A stretch of 64,000 nt of DNA from Plasmodium relictum. Lineage: Eukaryota; Apicomplexa; Aconoidasida; Haemosporida; Plasmodiidae. The position numbers were made by a program, and so were the translations under genes. Shown piece by piece: positions 44,921 to 55,483 of this stretch (position 1 is the first letter of the stretch; each line of letters starts with the position of its first letter). The DNA lies in contig NC_041692.1 of the NCBI RefSeq assembly GCF_900005765.1, forward strand, positions 1,488,001-1,552,000, written 5' to 3'. Below the pieces are notes generated by a model. That model was not told the DNA's origin and did no database searches. It saw nothing but the letters and a program-made list of their open reading frames with translations.

Positions 44921-46586
44921 TTATTATTATTAAATATAGATAATTTGCTTATATGTGTATTAATATAAGTTAATGCATAAAATATAATACATTATGGAAT
45001 GTGTAAAATAATATTAATTAATTTTTTAATTTATGCAAAAATATTTAATATTGTATATTTTAACATAAAAATTATTTTTGTTAACTTTTAATGGTAAAAT
45101 TTAAATATTTGTTAATTTACTAAAAAATAAAGTTTTTTTACTTGTTTAATTTTATATGATTTAAAAAAAAATATAGATTTTTTTATTTTTCTTACTTTTT
45201 ATTATCTAAATTTAATTCCCTACTGTTATATTGTTATAGTTTTTTTTTTTTTGTTTTTTAAATCTTTTCTAAACATTTAAAATTTTTAATATACTGAATA
45301 AAAAAATTATTTCTTTTAAATGTTTGAGTTTTTAGAATTTTATAGTACAATTCACTATTAATTTGATAAATTCCTTCAATACATATTAAAAAAAAATAAA
45401 AGGAAAATAAGATGAAATAATTATAAATTATAAATTATAAATTATAAAATAAAAATTATTTCTAAAATAAAATATAGTATAATTTTAAGCAAGCTTTTAT
45501 TGAAAGAACAATTTTCTTTAAATATTAAATCTTAACTTTATTAAAACTATTGAGTTGAAATAGTATTCATTGTTTTGTTATAATTAAATAAAAAATATAT
45601 TTTAATTCTCCTTTAAGAAAAAATTTATTTAAAAAAAAAATAAAGAATCAAAATAGCAAATTTTTTGCTTTTTTTTTTTTTTTTTAATATAAATATTACT
45701 ATTACGTTAAAAGGGGTTGCTTATATATTTTTTTGCTATGGTGCCATAATTATCTTCACCTGAAATGAAAAAAAATAAAGGTATTAGTATTAACATATAC
45801 TTTAAGAAAGAATAAAAAAAAAAATATGAATAAAAAGTTTACATTATAATAGGGAAATTAGTAATATAATATTTATATTTTGATCATCATATTATTTAAA
45901 ATATATTTCTAATTTTCATTTGTTCTATGTTATTATTCTTGATCTTTTTTTTTTTTATTATTATATGAATCATGTGAAAGTTATAATTATCGTATAATAG
46001 CAAATGAAATAAAAATCCAAAAAAATTTAGACAAATTTCTTAATAAAAAATGTATTCATTTTTTTTTTACAATATTTGAATTTTATCTTATATTTTAAAT
46101 AAGTAACACTCTTACATTACAAAATTTTTATGTTTCTTTTGCATTAAAAATTGTTAATAATTTATTTTTTTTTTTAATGCTCATAAGGAATATTAAAAAT
46201 CAATTTTATATGTTAAATTATATATTTTTATTTATTTCATATATTTTTCATGTATAAATTAAATTCTTTTCACTATAATAAGATTAGTAAAATTAAACAA
46301 TATAATATAATGCTTAGAATATTGTTTTCTTAAAAAGTATTTTTGCATAACAAAAACATTATAAAACATATATATATAATATTTCATTTATTGTAATATT
46401 CTTATTATATTCATTTCATTTTTAGTATTTATTTTTTATATATATATTTATTTGTCTTTAGAATTAATTATTGTAAGTATACATTATATATTCCTATTTT
46501 CTTAAAATTAATATAGGTGTTTTAATATGATACACATATATATAAATTAAAAAAAATTTATACGATAATTATCTATCAATTAATTA
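44921..46586. other. Intergenic between RRP9 and small membrane gene
   Basis: This gap follows the RRP9 stop and precedes a small plus-strand gene. It contains four copies of AAATTAT at about 45418-45447, a 20-base T run near 45670, and a candidate minus-strand terminal exon at 45707..45759 (listed separately). Short minus-strand frames starting at ATGs near 46186 and 46368 are too short to call. Confidence 0.5.
45707..45759 (-). CDS. Candidate 3'-terminal exon of an unrecognised gene
   Basis: On the minus strand a strong polypyrimidine acceptor (TTTTTTTTCATTTCAG) is followed by 53 bases with balanced composition: GT, then 16 codons reading EDNYGTIAKKYISNPF, then TAA. The GC content (including ACC, GGC, CCC) stands out against the almost pure A/T surroundings. 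The reading frame needs one base from an upstream exon. I could not find a matching upstream exon with confidence between 45800 and 46560. Family unknown. It may also be a small structured RNA or chance. Confidence 0.35.
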
Positions 46587-47041
46587 ATGGAGAATATAGG
46601 CAGTGATGTTTTATCAAATGAAACTAATATGGATGACAAGCCAATTTCCTTTTTAATATTCTTCATGGCAAATTTAGTTTTTTCCGTCTTAATTTTCTAT
46701 ATATGTTTAAGAGAAAAAGATCAGAAAGTAAAGTATGAAATAATTTAAGGAAATAGTTAATATTGAAAATTATTTATTTTACTTTTATTAAAGATATAAT
46801 TAAGTTCTTTTTATTATTTTTTATTTAAAGGGGTTTATTTTTTGTATTTGCGTATATAAACATTTACACTACTTCATTGTTTTTTTGTATGCAGAAAGAC
46901 ATTTATTATTTTTAATAGTTTAAAAAAAAAATTCACTCATTTTTTTTCTTCTCAAAATTAAAAAAAAAATATTTTCATTTATTTTTAATTTTTAGATATG
47001 AAATAATTAAAAATGAAGAAATGAAAGAATTTGACGTTTAA
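46587..47041 (+). CDS. Small single-pass membrane protein, two exons
   Basis: Exons 46587..46732 and 46996..47041, predicted 63 aa. Donor AA|GTATGA, acceptor TTTAG; two bases plus one complete a Lys codon, giving KVKYEIIKNEEMKEFDV at the C-terminus. Residues 1-17 are polar and acidic; about 20-40 are hydrophobic (ISFLIFFMANLVFSVLIFYI), a probable transmembrane helix; then a charged tail. The codons around the hydrophobic part are less AT-biased than flanking DNA (GTC, TCC, GGC), supporting coding. I do not recognise the family; the layout resembles small subunits of membrane complexes. If the intron is retained the protein ends five residues after the donor, KYEII then stop. The 12 bases at the intron's 5' end repeat at the start of exon 2. 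Confidence 0.7.
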
Positions 47042-47745
47042 AAATATAGAAACGCGCTAAAGAATAATATTAAACATGGAAAAAATTATTTAATACTATT
47101 TTTATATGAGTAACATACATAACATATTAATGAAAAGTGTTTCTTAAAACAAAAAAATTTCATATATTTTACCTTTTCTCTTATTTGTAGTTCTATATAC
47201 AACTTCATATACCTAAAATTTTCATTAAATGTAAAATGGTAAATCAATTAATAATTTACAATTAAAAACCAGTTTTGTTTCTTATGCATATGTTAATTTT
47301 TACTATTTTTTACCTTTTTACATTTTTTTTAATAATTCCATTTTCATTTTACATTTTTTATTTTTTTTATTTTTTAATATATTTATTAAATTTATTAAGC
47401 TATTCCTTTCTTTAACTTTTTTAAAATTAATGAAATATTTTTTTTTTTCCTTTCTCGGTGATTTTATTTTTGAATTACTATTAATTTAAAAAAAAAATGT
47501 TTACTATATAACTAAAAAAATTTTTTTTAATTACACCAAATATAGGTAATTTTTGATTTTTCTATTTTCATAAAAATTTAATAATTTTTTTTTTTCTCCA
47601 TTTTAAAGTATTTCATTGTATTAAGTGAATTAAAATGAATAAATTAAAAACTAGAATTTATATGTGAACAAATATAATTTATTTATTTAATTAAAAAAGG
47701 AATGATTTTATAATTATAAGAAAAATTATAAAAAAAATTTTTAAA
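47042..47745. other. Intergenic upstream of the ataxin-3-like gene
   Basis: This 0.7 kb gap should hold the 3' UTR of the small membrane gene and the promoter and 5' UTR of the ataxin-3-like gene. It consists of A/T runs and T-rich stretches. No further feature is seen. Confidence 0.5.
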
Positions 47746-49666
47746 ATGAGCAAAAAATATGTTTATTGGGAAAAACAAGGTAATGACCGTATGTGCGGTC
47801 TTCATTGCATAAATAGTATTCTTCAAGTAATTAAAAAAAAAATTATACAATAAATCAAATAATGTAAAATGAAATAAATATAAAATAGTATAATATTAAT
47901 ACACAATAAATTTAAGAGATAGTGGTATAAAGTGATGCTATATAAAATAGATATAAATGAATAACTCTTAAAATGAAAAGTGATATATATATATATATAT
48001 ATATATAGTTCATAAAGTAAATTTTTCATGTTAATTTTTTTCTTTTTTTTTATTATACCATATATTTAATCTATTATAAACATAATACTTATTTTATATA
48101 TTGCTTCATTTTATTTTTTTATAAATATACAAAAAAATAAAGGGTCCGTACTATAGTGAAGATACATTGGCAGAAATAGGAAGAGAACTTGATGATAAAG
48201 AAAAAGAATTTTTTAAATGTTCTAATGAATTAGTAAGAAATAATTCATCCAATGTTTTAGATGATGGTTTTATAAATATTTCAGTTTTGATAGAATGCTT
48301 AAAAAGAAAAAATATATTATTAAAGAATGTTTTTGAAGAAGATTTGATTAAAATAATTTCTAGTAATCACCAAGATATTGGTTACATATGTAATTTAGAA
48401 CAGCACTGGTTTAGCATACGTAAAATTCATAATACATGGTATGTATTAGACAGTTTAAAAAGCGCTCCTTTATATATTAAGGAAATGAATTTAAAATTTT
48501 ATTTCAATGATGTTATTAAGAAATATCATATATTTTCTGTTCAGAATGTAAATCCATATATATCTTTACCAAAGCCAGACATAAATTTTGAAGCAAAAAA
48601 TCCAAATCAGTTTTATATACCTACAAGTGAAATATCAGAAATAGCTTTTATATCTGATGGTTTTATATCAGAGGATAAATTTAATGTGAATAGATCAGAA
48701 CAAAATTCGGTTTTTTCACATATAAATAAAAATCAAAAATTTAAATGGCCAGAAAATGGAGGTAGAAAGTTAAATGACAAAACAAATACAATTAATTCTA
48801 ATAATATTGAAGAAGATGATGATTTAAAAATTGCTTTAAAATTATCCATGGAAGAATATTTTAAGGTTCGAAATGAAATCATACATTAATAAATATTTAT
48901 TTAATATTTTTATTTTAATATATAACATTTTTATTGAGTTGTAATTTATTTAGTTATATTCTAATATATTTCATTTATATTTATTATACAGAGTTTGCCA
49001 CCTCCTCCTGAAGAAATTTCCAATGAAAATTGCATAAATGTTATGGTTAAGTTATCAAATAAAAAAATTCAGAGGAAGTTTAGTGTTACGAAAACTTTAT
49101 CAGTATGATTAAAAGCATTAAATAAAAAAAAAAAAAAAGATTATTTTTACTTAAATATTAAATGAAAAATATTATTTTATTATATATCGTTATTGTTACA
49201 TCATAAATATATATGTATGCATGTATATATAGGATATCTTTTATTGGATAGAATATGAGTCTGCAAAAAATGAAGATATTTGTTCTTCTTTACTCTTTAG
49301 ACGTGATTATTGCCTTTTTCAAATTTATCCAAGGTATGTATAAATATATATATATATTTAAGAAAGAAAAATAAAACAATTATTTAATAATAAAAAATGG
49401 AATTTTTTTTCATATTCATTTTCTTAGAAGAAAATTTCGAAAGTGCCAAAATGGGTCAATAGAATTACAATTGGGAGATAAAGTAAAATTAATTTTCCTA
49501 TTTTTTTTTTTATATACTTTATATTTATTCATTTACTTATATTCCCTTTTTTTTTTTTTATAATTTTTGTGAAATTCTTTTTATTTCTTTGCAGACTGAA
49601 ATGGTACACGACAAAATTTTGAAAGACTTGAATTTTGAAAAAGAAGAAACATTTATGATTTCTTAA
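47746..49666 (+). CDS. Ataxin-3-like deubiquitinase: Josephin, UIM, UBX
   Basis: Six exons: 47746..47826, 48143..48865, 48992..49102, 49233..49333, 49428..49482 and 49595..49666, predicted 380 aa. All introns are GT..AG and phases agree. Josephin proteases cleave ubiquitin chains with a Cys-His-Asn/Asp site. Exon 1 holds the nucleophile region DRMCGLHCINSILQ (Cys17); the intron falls right after the Gln, and exon 2 continues GPYYSEDTLAEIGRELD. The catalytic His is in LEQHWFSIRKI (His115), and Asp130 in WYVLDSL takes the place of ataxin-3 Asn134, as in other Josephins. A ubiquitin-interacting motif, DDLKIALKLSMEEYFK, sits at about 253-268. Exons 3-6 encode a UBX-like beta-grasp domain (INVMVKLSNKKIQRKFSVTK, FRRDYCLFQIYPRRKF), the type that binds p97/Cdc48. 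There is no polyglutamine. From memory, apicomplexan ataxin-3 proteins share this UBX tail. Confidence 0.9.
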
Positions 49667-50581
49667 TATTCTTAAAAATGACTGAATCTTTTTTTTTACC
49701 ATCAATATTTTATATTATTTAGAATAATAAGAAAGAAAAAAAAAAATTTATCCCACTTTTTAAGTTTATAAAAAAATTTCAAATATGTTATTGGTTAAAT
49801 TCATTTACTCAAATAGAAAATAATTCCTTTTAATATGATACTTTTTTATGTATTTATATATTATTTCTTTTTTTTTTTATTGATTTATAATTTTACTCAA
49901 TATTTTTAATAATAAAAGCTAATATAAATTGATTACAACATATTTCTTAATTTTCCTTAAAAAGAAAAAAAATTACTTCTTTATATCATAAAACTATTCC
50001 CATACAAAAAAACTTTGTATTTAAAAGTTTTAATATGTTAAAGAAAAATATAATTTTCTTCTTAAACAGTCTATAATGCACTTTTTCTTTTTCTATGAAA
50101 GTTCATTATAAAAAAAAACCTCTTTATATTATCATGGAAGTTACTTTCTCAAAAAAAAAAAGGAAAATTTTAAGTTATGCAAAATTTTTTCCTTTTATTG
50201 TTTTTTTTCTTTTTAAACGTTTAAAAAGTTGCAACATTCGCAAAAATAAAATATATTACTTATTCGAGTACACAAAAAATAATTAAAAATTAAATAAATG
50301 TGACACTAAATACATCTATGAAAACTTATGGCACAAATAAAAAATATCGCATACACTGAAATGTCAGTATAAGTACCATTATATTATTTTTTATGAAAAT
50401 GGAAGAGTTCCAGTACTATACTGTCATGCTTATAAAATAAATAAATGCATATAAAAAAAAAATATATATGCTATTTATATATACAAAAAACTAGGAATTT
50501 TTTTTTATGCCAATATATTCAAATTTAAAAAAAAATTGGATATATTAAAATGGCTACTGCTATAATTATTAAAAGGATCTT
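49667..50581. other. Intergenic, convergent 3' ends
   Basis: This gap lies between the ataxin-3-like stop (+) and the PV2 stop (-). A 63-codon plus-strand frame at 50095..50286 is Lys/Phe/Ile-rich without any domain and is not called as a gene. The rest is A/T runs. Confidence 0.5.
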
Positions 50582-52096
50582 TTAACTACTACTATTGTCT
50601 GACATAAATGTTTCTACTTGTTGCATAACTGATGGATCTTCATAGCCTTCTGGTTCTGATTCTGGTTCTGGTTCTGGTTCTGATCTTGATTCTGGTTTTG
50701 ATTCTGGTCTTGATTCTTGTTCTGTTTCAACTTTTTTTTTTTCTGTATCAGGGGTTTCTTCAGTTTTTGGTGTCTTATTATCCCTTTCTTTTTTATATAC
50801 ACGCTTAACTTCCTTGGTCTCTTTATCTGTTACTTCATAATAATCTCCTTTGTCTATGGTGATATAATCATCTGGATAAAATTTAGGTTTAACGTAGACA
50901 TAGTAACCTTCTGGATATTGAAGTTTCCATGGGTAAAATACGGGTGCTTCTTCAAATTCACGATTAAATCTATCTAAATTTAATGATATATTTACAAACT
51001 TTACAGTACCATATACAAGGTTTATCAAAGCAGTAGCACTTAGATATACTATATTACTTATGGCTCCTATCCATTTCTTACTTTTTTTATTTTTTTCATA
51101 ACTTTCATGGACGTATACATCAGCTCCATCTGGCTTTTTACTTTCATCTTGTAACAAGATTTTAGAGTGTTCATTTTCTTTTAGTTCACTTTCATAATAC
51201 TTAATTTTCTCAGCTTTTGAAAATGGATAAGATATTCCTTGAATAGCATTCATACCAACAAATCCTGCAAGAAGAAGTGAATTTGTAAGTCCAAGTTTGT
51301 ATGTTCTTCTCCAACTATGACAACTCAAACTGAGTTCGAATGTTTCTACATTTCTTTCTAAAACACAGAAACGACCTTCCCTACTATCTTTAACTGCCAA
51401 ATGAAAATCATATACTTCAGAAAAGGATTCAAATGGAACTGGCCAATTAAAAGAAGATTGATTATTCATTAAAATACTTATATTATCCATTATTGTAACT
51501 CGAAATTGTCTACCAAACTTAGAAATTGGATTTTTGTAAACATCAATGCTTACTCTAACACTCCATGGTGGTGCAATAAATTCAACAGTTTCAAAATTTT
51601 TTGGTATTAACAAAGCATTAGAATCCTTTTTTTCACATACAATATAACCTTCAAAATTAGATGGCAAAATTTGTTCTGAATCAGCTGCATTGGAATAACT
51701 GTTGCTTTTCATAACAGGCACTCGATCAAGAAAACAAGAATTGGGTCCTAGGTGATTATAATTAAATGAAACCTCATTATATGTAGCACTTTCTGTTTGC
51801 TTTATTAGTTTTTGCTTTTTTACAGATACCTCAAATATTTGATTGTCACCATCGCAAATAACCCTATCATTGTGTATTTTTATATTTATTCTGTCAAAAT
51901 TTCCTTCAAGATGTGAAATATCTATCCATCCATTTGTATCATAGCCTTTTTTTTTTGCAATAAAATTTATTAAACTATTTCTAGGACTTTGAAAAAATCT
52001 TTTCTTTTCTGTTCTTATATTGCATACATTTGCTAAAGTTTTCAATTGAACATTTAAAAAAAATAATAAAACTACAATATACTTAACTGAAATCAT
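50582..52096 (-). CDS. PV2: Secreted protein, probable parasitophorous vacuolar protein 2
   Basis: Single exon, 504 aa from the ATG at 52096 (the frame runs 24 codons further upstream through a repeat but to a TTG). Residues 1-21 form a clear signal peptide (MISVKYIVVLLFFLNVQL). Then comes a cysteine-containing globular part without N-rich filler, using less biased codons: NGWIDISHLEGNFDRINIKI, PNSCFLDRVPV, FIAPPWSVRVSIDVYKNPIS and CHSWRRTYKLGLTNSLLLAG. Two mildly hydrophobic segments occur at about 290-310 and 355-385. The C-terminal 75 residues are charged, ending in a Pro-Glu-Ser/Lys repeat (50640-50730) and a Ser-rich end. No PEXEL or KDEL signal is seen. The symbol rests on remembered synteny with P. 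falciparum PF3D7_1226900 just before the helicase and channel genes. Its molecular function is unknown. Confidence 0.72.
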   Translation of the reverse strand: MISVKYIVVLLFFLNVQLKTLANVCNIRTEKKRFFQSPRNSLINFIAKKKGYDTNGWIDISHLEGNFDRINIKIHNDRVICDGDNQIFEVSVKKQKLIKQTESATYNEVSFNYNHLGPNSCFLDRVPVMKSNSYSNAADSEQILPSNFEGYIVCEKKDSNALLIPKNFETVEFIAPPWSVRVSIDVYKNPISKFGRQFRVTIMDNISILMNNQSSFNWPVPFESFSEVYDFHLAVKDSREGRFCVLERNVETFELSLSCHSWRRTYKLGLTNSLLLAGFVGMNAIQGISYPFSKAEKIKYYESELKENEHSKILLQDESKKPDGADVYVHESYEKNKKSKKWIGAISNIVYLSATALINLVYGTVKFVNISLNLDRFNREFEEAPVFYPWKLQYPEGYYVYVKPKFYPDDYITIDKGDYYEVTDKETKEVKRVYKKERDNKTPKTEETPDTEKKKVETEQESRPESKPESRSEPEPEPESEPEGYEDPSVMQQVETFMSDNSSS

Positions 52097-53810
52097 TTTT
52101 AAAATAAAAAGTATAAAAAAAAAGATGTAAAAATTTAAATTTAAATTTAAATTTAAATTTAAATTCAATATTTAATTTTTAAACCTATAAATAATTTACA
52201 AAATATTTCACATTTATAAAAATAGATATATTTCAATAATTTAGTTGAAATTATAAAAAAAATTAAATATACGATAAATATTTATGCCATATGTTATACA
52301 AAAAGAATTTTAAAACTTTACTAGTTTAATAATACTATCACTCAAAATTATAAAAAAAAAAATACATGCGTAAATAAGCACATACAATTTATATATTTAT
52401 ATATATATATTAATATATATATGAAATTGGCTATTTAATTATGATAAATAAAAAATAAGTTTAATAAACACTAAATTTAATAAAAACTAAATTTAATAAA
52501 AACTAAATTTAATAAAAACTAAAAATTCTTAAAATTATTTAAAAATAAAAAAAGGAAAGAAAATTTTTAGTAATAAATTAAAGCTAACTATAATTTTTAT
52601 TTTTAAAATTCCATGAATTCTACGATAGATTTTTTTTCTAACATATGACAAAAAAATTTTTAAATACTACACTTCTATAATAAAATATATGTATAAAAAT
52701 TTATTATATTACTGCATGCGTTGCTAATAATAGTCCCATTATTTAATAAAATGTATTAAGATTACTAAAAAAAATTTTTAAATTAATAATAAAAATTAAA
52801 TGAAATATTTAATGTTAAAATAAAACATAATCTTTTTTATGTAGTTTTTTTTGTATTCATGTATGCTATGTAAGCTTCTAGATGAAGCTATTCAATAACA
52901 AAAAAAAAAAATTTAATACAAAAAAGTATCTTTTTAAAATGTTTAAACGAATGTATTATTCATATACATAAGAAGACACTTCTGGAATATATAATGCATT
53001 TGCTTTTATAATTTTTTGAAATAATATTCACATATAAACTTAGTATATGTTTACTTCTTGAAGAATTCGACAATTATGTTAAAAAATAATAAATATATAT
53101 ATAATATAAATTTTATAAACTTTTATATTAACACCCTTAAATATTTTAATTTTTTTTAGTCCTATCTATGTTTTTGCATGCTTAAAAAAATCTTAGTAAA
53201 TGCTCCGTAACTTTTTTCGGAAAAGTAAAAAAATTATATTCAATTTGCTCTTTTTTTATTGATTTTAGGCAAATATAATATTATAAATAATTAATTTTAT
53301 AATAATTTTTTTTTTTTTCTATATTTACAAGATTGGATTATTGCGTATGTTAACACTATTTTTAAAAAATGCAACATTTTTCTCTATTATGTAAATTGCC
53401 AAAAAATATACATATATATATACATAGAAGTATGCAATTTTTGAAATTTTAAATAATTAAAATTTGCATTTATTCTTTATTTAGCTAATCTAATAGAAAA
53501 ATTAAAACATTATGTAATAATTTAAAGTTAATGCTTAAAAAAAAATGAAATGCTTTAAATAAAAAAAAAGTACTATAAGAAGCAATCATATTAATATATT
53601 ATATATTAATAATAACCCTAATGAAAATTTTTTGTAAAATTATAAAAGATTATAATAATTGCAACAGTAGTAATGATAATCTTAAAATATCTAAATTTAT
53701 CATGACAAAATAGACTTAGTATATAATTTTATGATTTCCTCATTTAAAAAATATATTTCATAGTCAAATTAACTGTACATTTTTTATGAAAAGAAAATTT
53801 TTTTTTAATA
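52097..53810. other. Intergenic upstream of PV2
   Basis: This 1.7 kb region contains the PV2 promoter (next to 52097) and the 3' UTR of the EF-hand-like gene. Directly upstream of the PV2 ATG is a TTTAAA repeat (about 52135-52163). A 16-bp tandem repeat lies at 52471-52522. No frame of interest. Confidence 0.5.
52471..52522. repeat. 16-bp tandem repeat upstream of PV2
   Basis: The unit CTAAATTTAATAAAAA occurs three times with starts at 52471, 52487 and 52503, and a partial fourth copy starts at 52519. A related sequence precedes the first copy. It is about 375 bases upstream of the PV2 start. Confidence 0.9.
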
Positions 53811-54296
53811 TTATACTTTTTTTAAGTATTTTTTCATCATATTAACAAATGTATTATAGTCTGCAGACTGATTAGAATCCTCTAAATTTAAATTAACTTT
53901 ACACAAATATATCAATGAATCTTGTGATGTATTAATATTGCATAGACTTAAAAATCTTTTTAAATCATTTGTGTTTATCACATTGTTCCTTTGAATACAG
54001 CTAAATAAATCTTTAAAAATGATTTCTAACTCATATTTTTTTAGTTGTTTATTTATTAGTGAATGTAATATGGAAGGATTTAATATAAAATTTTCAACAT
54101 AATTGAGTTTATTCCATTTTATATCTGCTTTTATATTTTTTATTAGTTCCCTTATACTTTCATCATTTAAATCTTGCGAAAGAATTTTATTAAAAATTAT
54201 TTTACAGTCGTCTTCAGTGAGTAATGCACTGTTATCTTTGGAAAAATATTTTAGAGAACGTAACAAGCATTGCACATCAATTTCAGCATTATTCAT
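53811..54296 (-). CDS. Calmodulin-fold protein with degenerate EF-hands
   Basis: Single exon, 161 aa, ATG start. Length, helix spacing and a C-terminal pattern IFKDLFSCIQRNNVINTNDL then YNTFVNMMKKYLKK match the second lobe of calmodulin/troponin-C/light-chain proteins. None of the four loops keeps the Asp-x-Asp-x-Asp-Gly calcium ligands, so calcium binding is unlikely. The first lobe is helical with DIKWNKLNYVENFI in the second half-site. Such proteins often act as myosin light chains or other IQ-motif partners; which one cannot be said. The gene sits head-to-tail between the DEAD helicase and PV2 on the same strand. Confidence 0.65.
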   Translation of the reverse strand: MNNAEIDVQCLLRSLKYFSKDNSALLTEDDCKIIFNKILSQDLNDESIRELIKNIKADIKWNKLNYVENFILNPSILHSLINKQLKKYELEIIFKDLFSCIQRNNVINTNDLKRFLSLCNINTSQDSLIYLCKVNLNLEDSNQSADYNTFVNMMKKYLKKV

Positions 54297-55483
54297 TTCT
54301 CCTTTGAATAAATAAAATTGTACTTATCCTTTTATTATAAAAATTAAAAAAATATAATTTATAATTATTATTATTATTATAATAAATATTTTAGTTATGA
54401 CAAATTTTTTTTTTTTTTGTAATGTTAAAAATTAAAAGTGAAATATTATGAATTTTTCTTAGCAGTTTATACTACTATATATAATTCTTCATTCCTCTTA
54501 TAATTTTTTTTTTAACTTTCATTATCTTTTACATATTTAAAAATAATTGTAAAAAAAGCAAAAACTCACCTTTTATTTTATAATTTTTTGAGCTAAAACA
54601 TATTAGAGAAAAGAAAAAAAAAAAGATGAATAGACACTAAGTAAAACAGAAAAAAAAATTTTTAAAAAACTTTTACTCTATTTTTATTTAAATGCAATTA
54701 TAATTTTTTCTTTAAAGGGATGCTAATCACTAATATTTTAATATAATAAAAAATAATTTTAAAAATGAGTATGCACACTTTTTAATTTTAAAAAGAAAAA
54801 AAAATTTATAAACGTCTTGATACCTTTTACCCTGGAATGTAATAAATGTATTTAAAAATTATAGACTTTTAAAAAAGAAAATTAAAATTTTTTTTTTTTT
54901 TTAGATCAAACTACACTAAATTTAATATTTTAAAAATTAACCAATTAGGATTATATACATATGTGTATAGTATTTACACACTTTTTTTCTTTTTCTTTTT
55001 TTTAAAATAAATTATTCCATTATATAAAAAATGTATTATACATAATTTTTAATTTCTATTAAAAGTTTTTATATTTAAAATTTTAAAGTTTAAAGAAAAT
55101 AAAACTTAGTATTTTTAAAAGTGATTAAAAGATATTAAAAATAAAATAGAATGTTAAAATTACAAAAATATAAAAAACAAATTAATTTTCATAAATTAAT
55201 TGCAGAAGTAAATTAAAAAATAGACTAAATATTTAGGTACTTGCACCAACAATGCCAAAATACAAAATTAAAAAAAAAAAAATCTTATTAAATTTATTTA
55301 AAATAAGAAATAAAAAAAAATAAAAATGGCAATAAATATATTATGTAATGAATAGGTATCGTATACCAAACATATTATATAGAAATATTATTATATATTT
55401 TAAGACTTAATTTTATAAATAAATATATATTCTGTCTTTTTGCCATTATATATTTTGTTTTAATTATATATTGTTCAATATTT
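54297..55483. other. Intergenic between EF-hand-like and helicase genes
   Basis: It contains the promoter of the EF-hand-like gene and the helicase 3' UTR. A (TTA)n stretch lies near 54363-54380 and long T and A tracts occur throughout. No coding frame or RNA gene is recognised. Confidence 0.5.

Noticed and set aside
46261-46368. Short minus-strand frame of about 36 codons beginning MFYNVFVMQKY
   Set aside because: It looks mildly coding-like but has no splice site joining it to the candidate exon at 45707..45759 and is within chance expectation.
50095-50286. 63-codon plus-strand frame
   Set aside because: Composition is that of random A/T-rich DNA and it falls between two gene ends; no splice or domain support.
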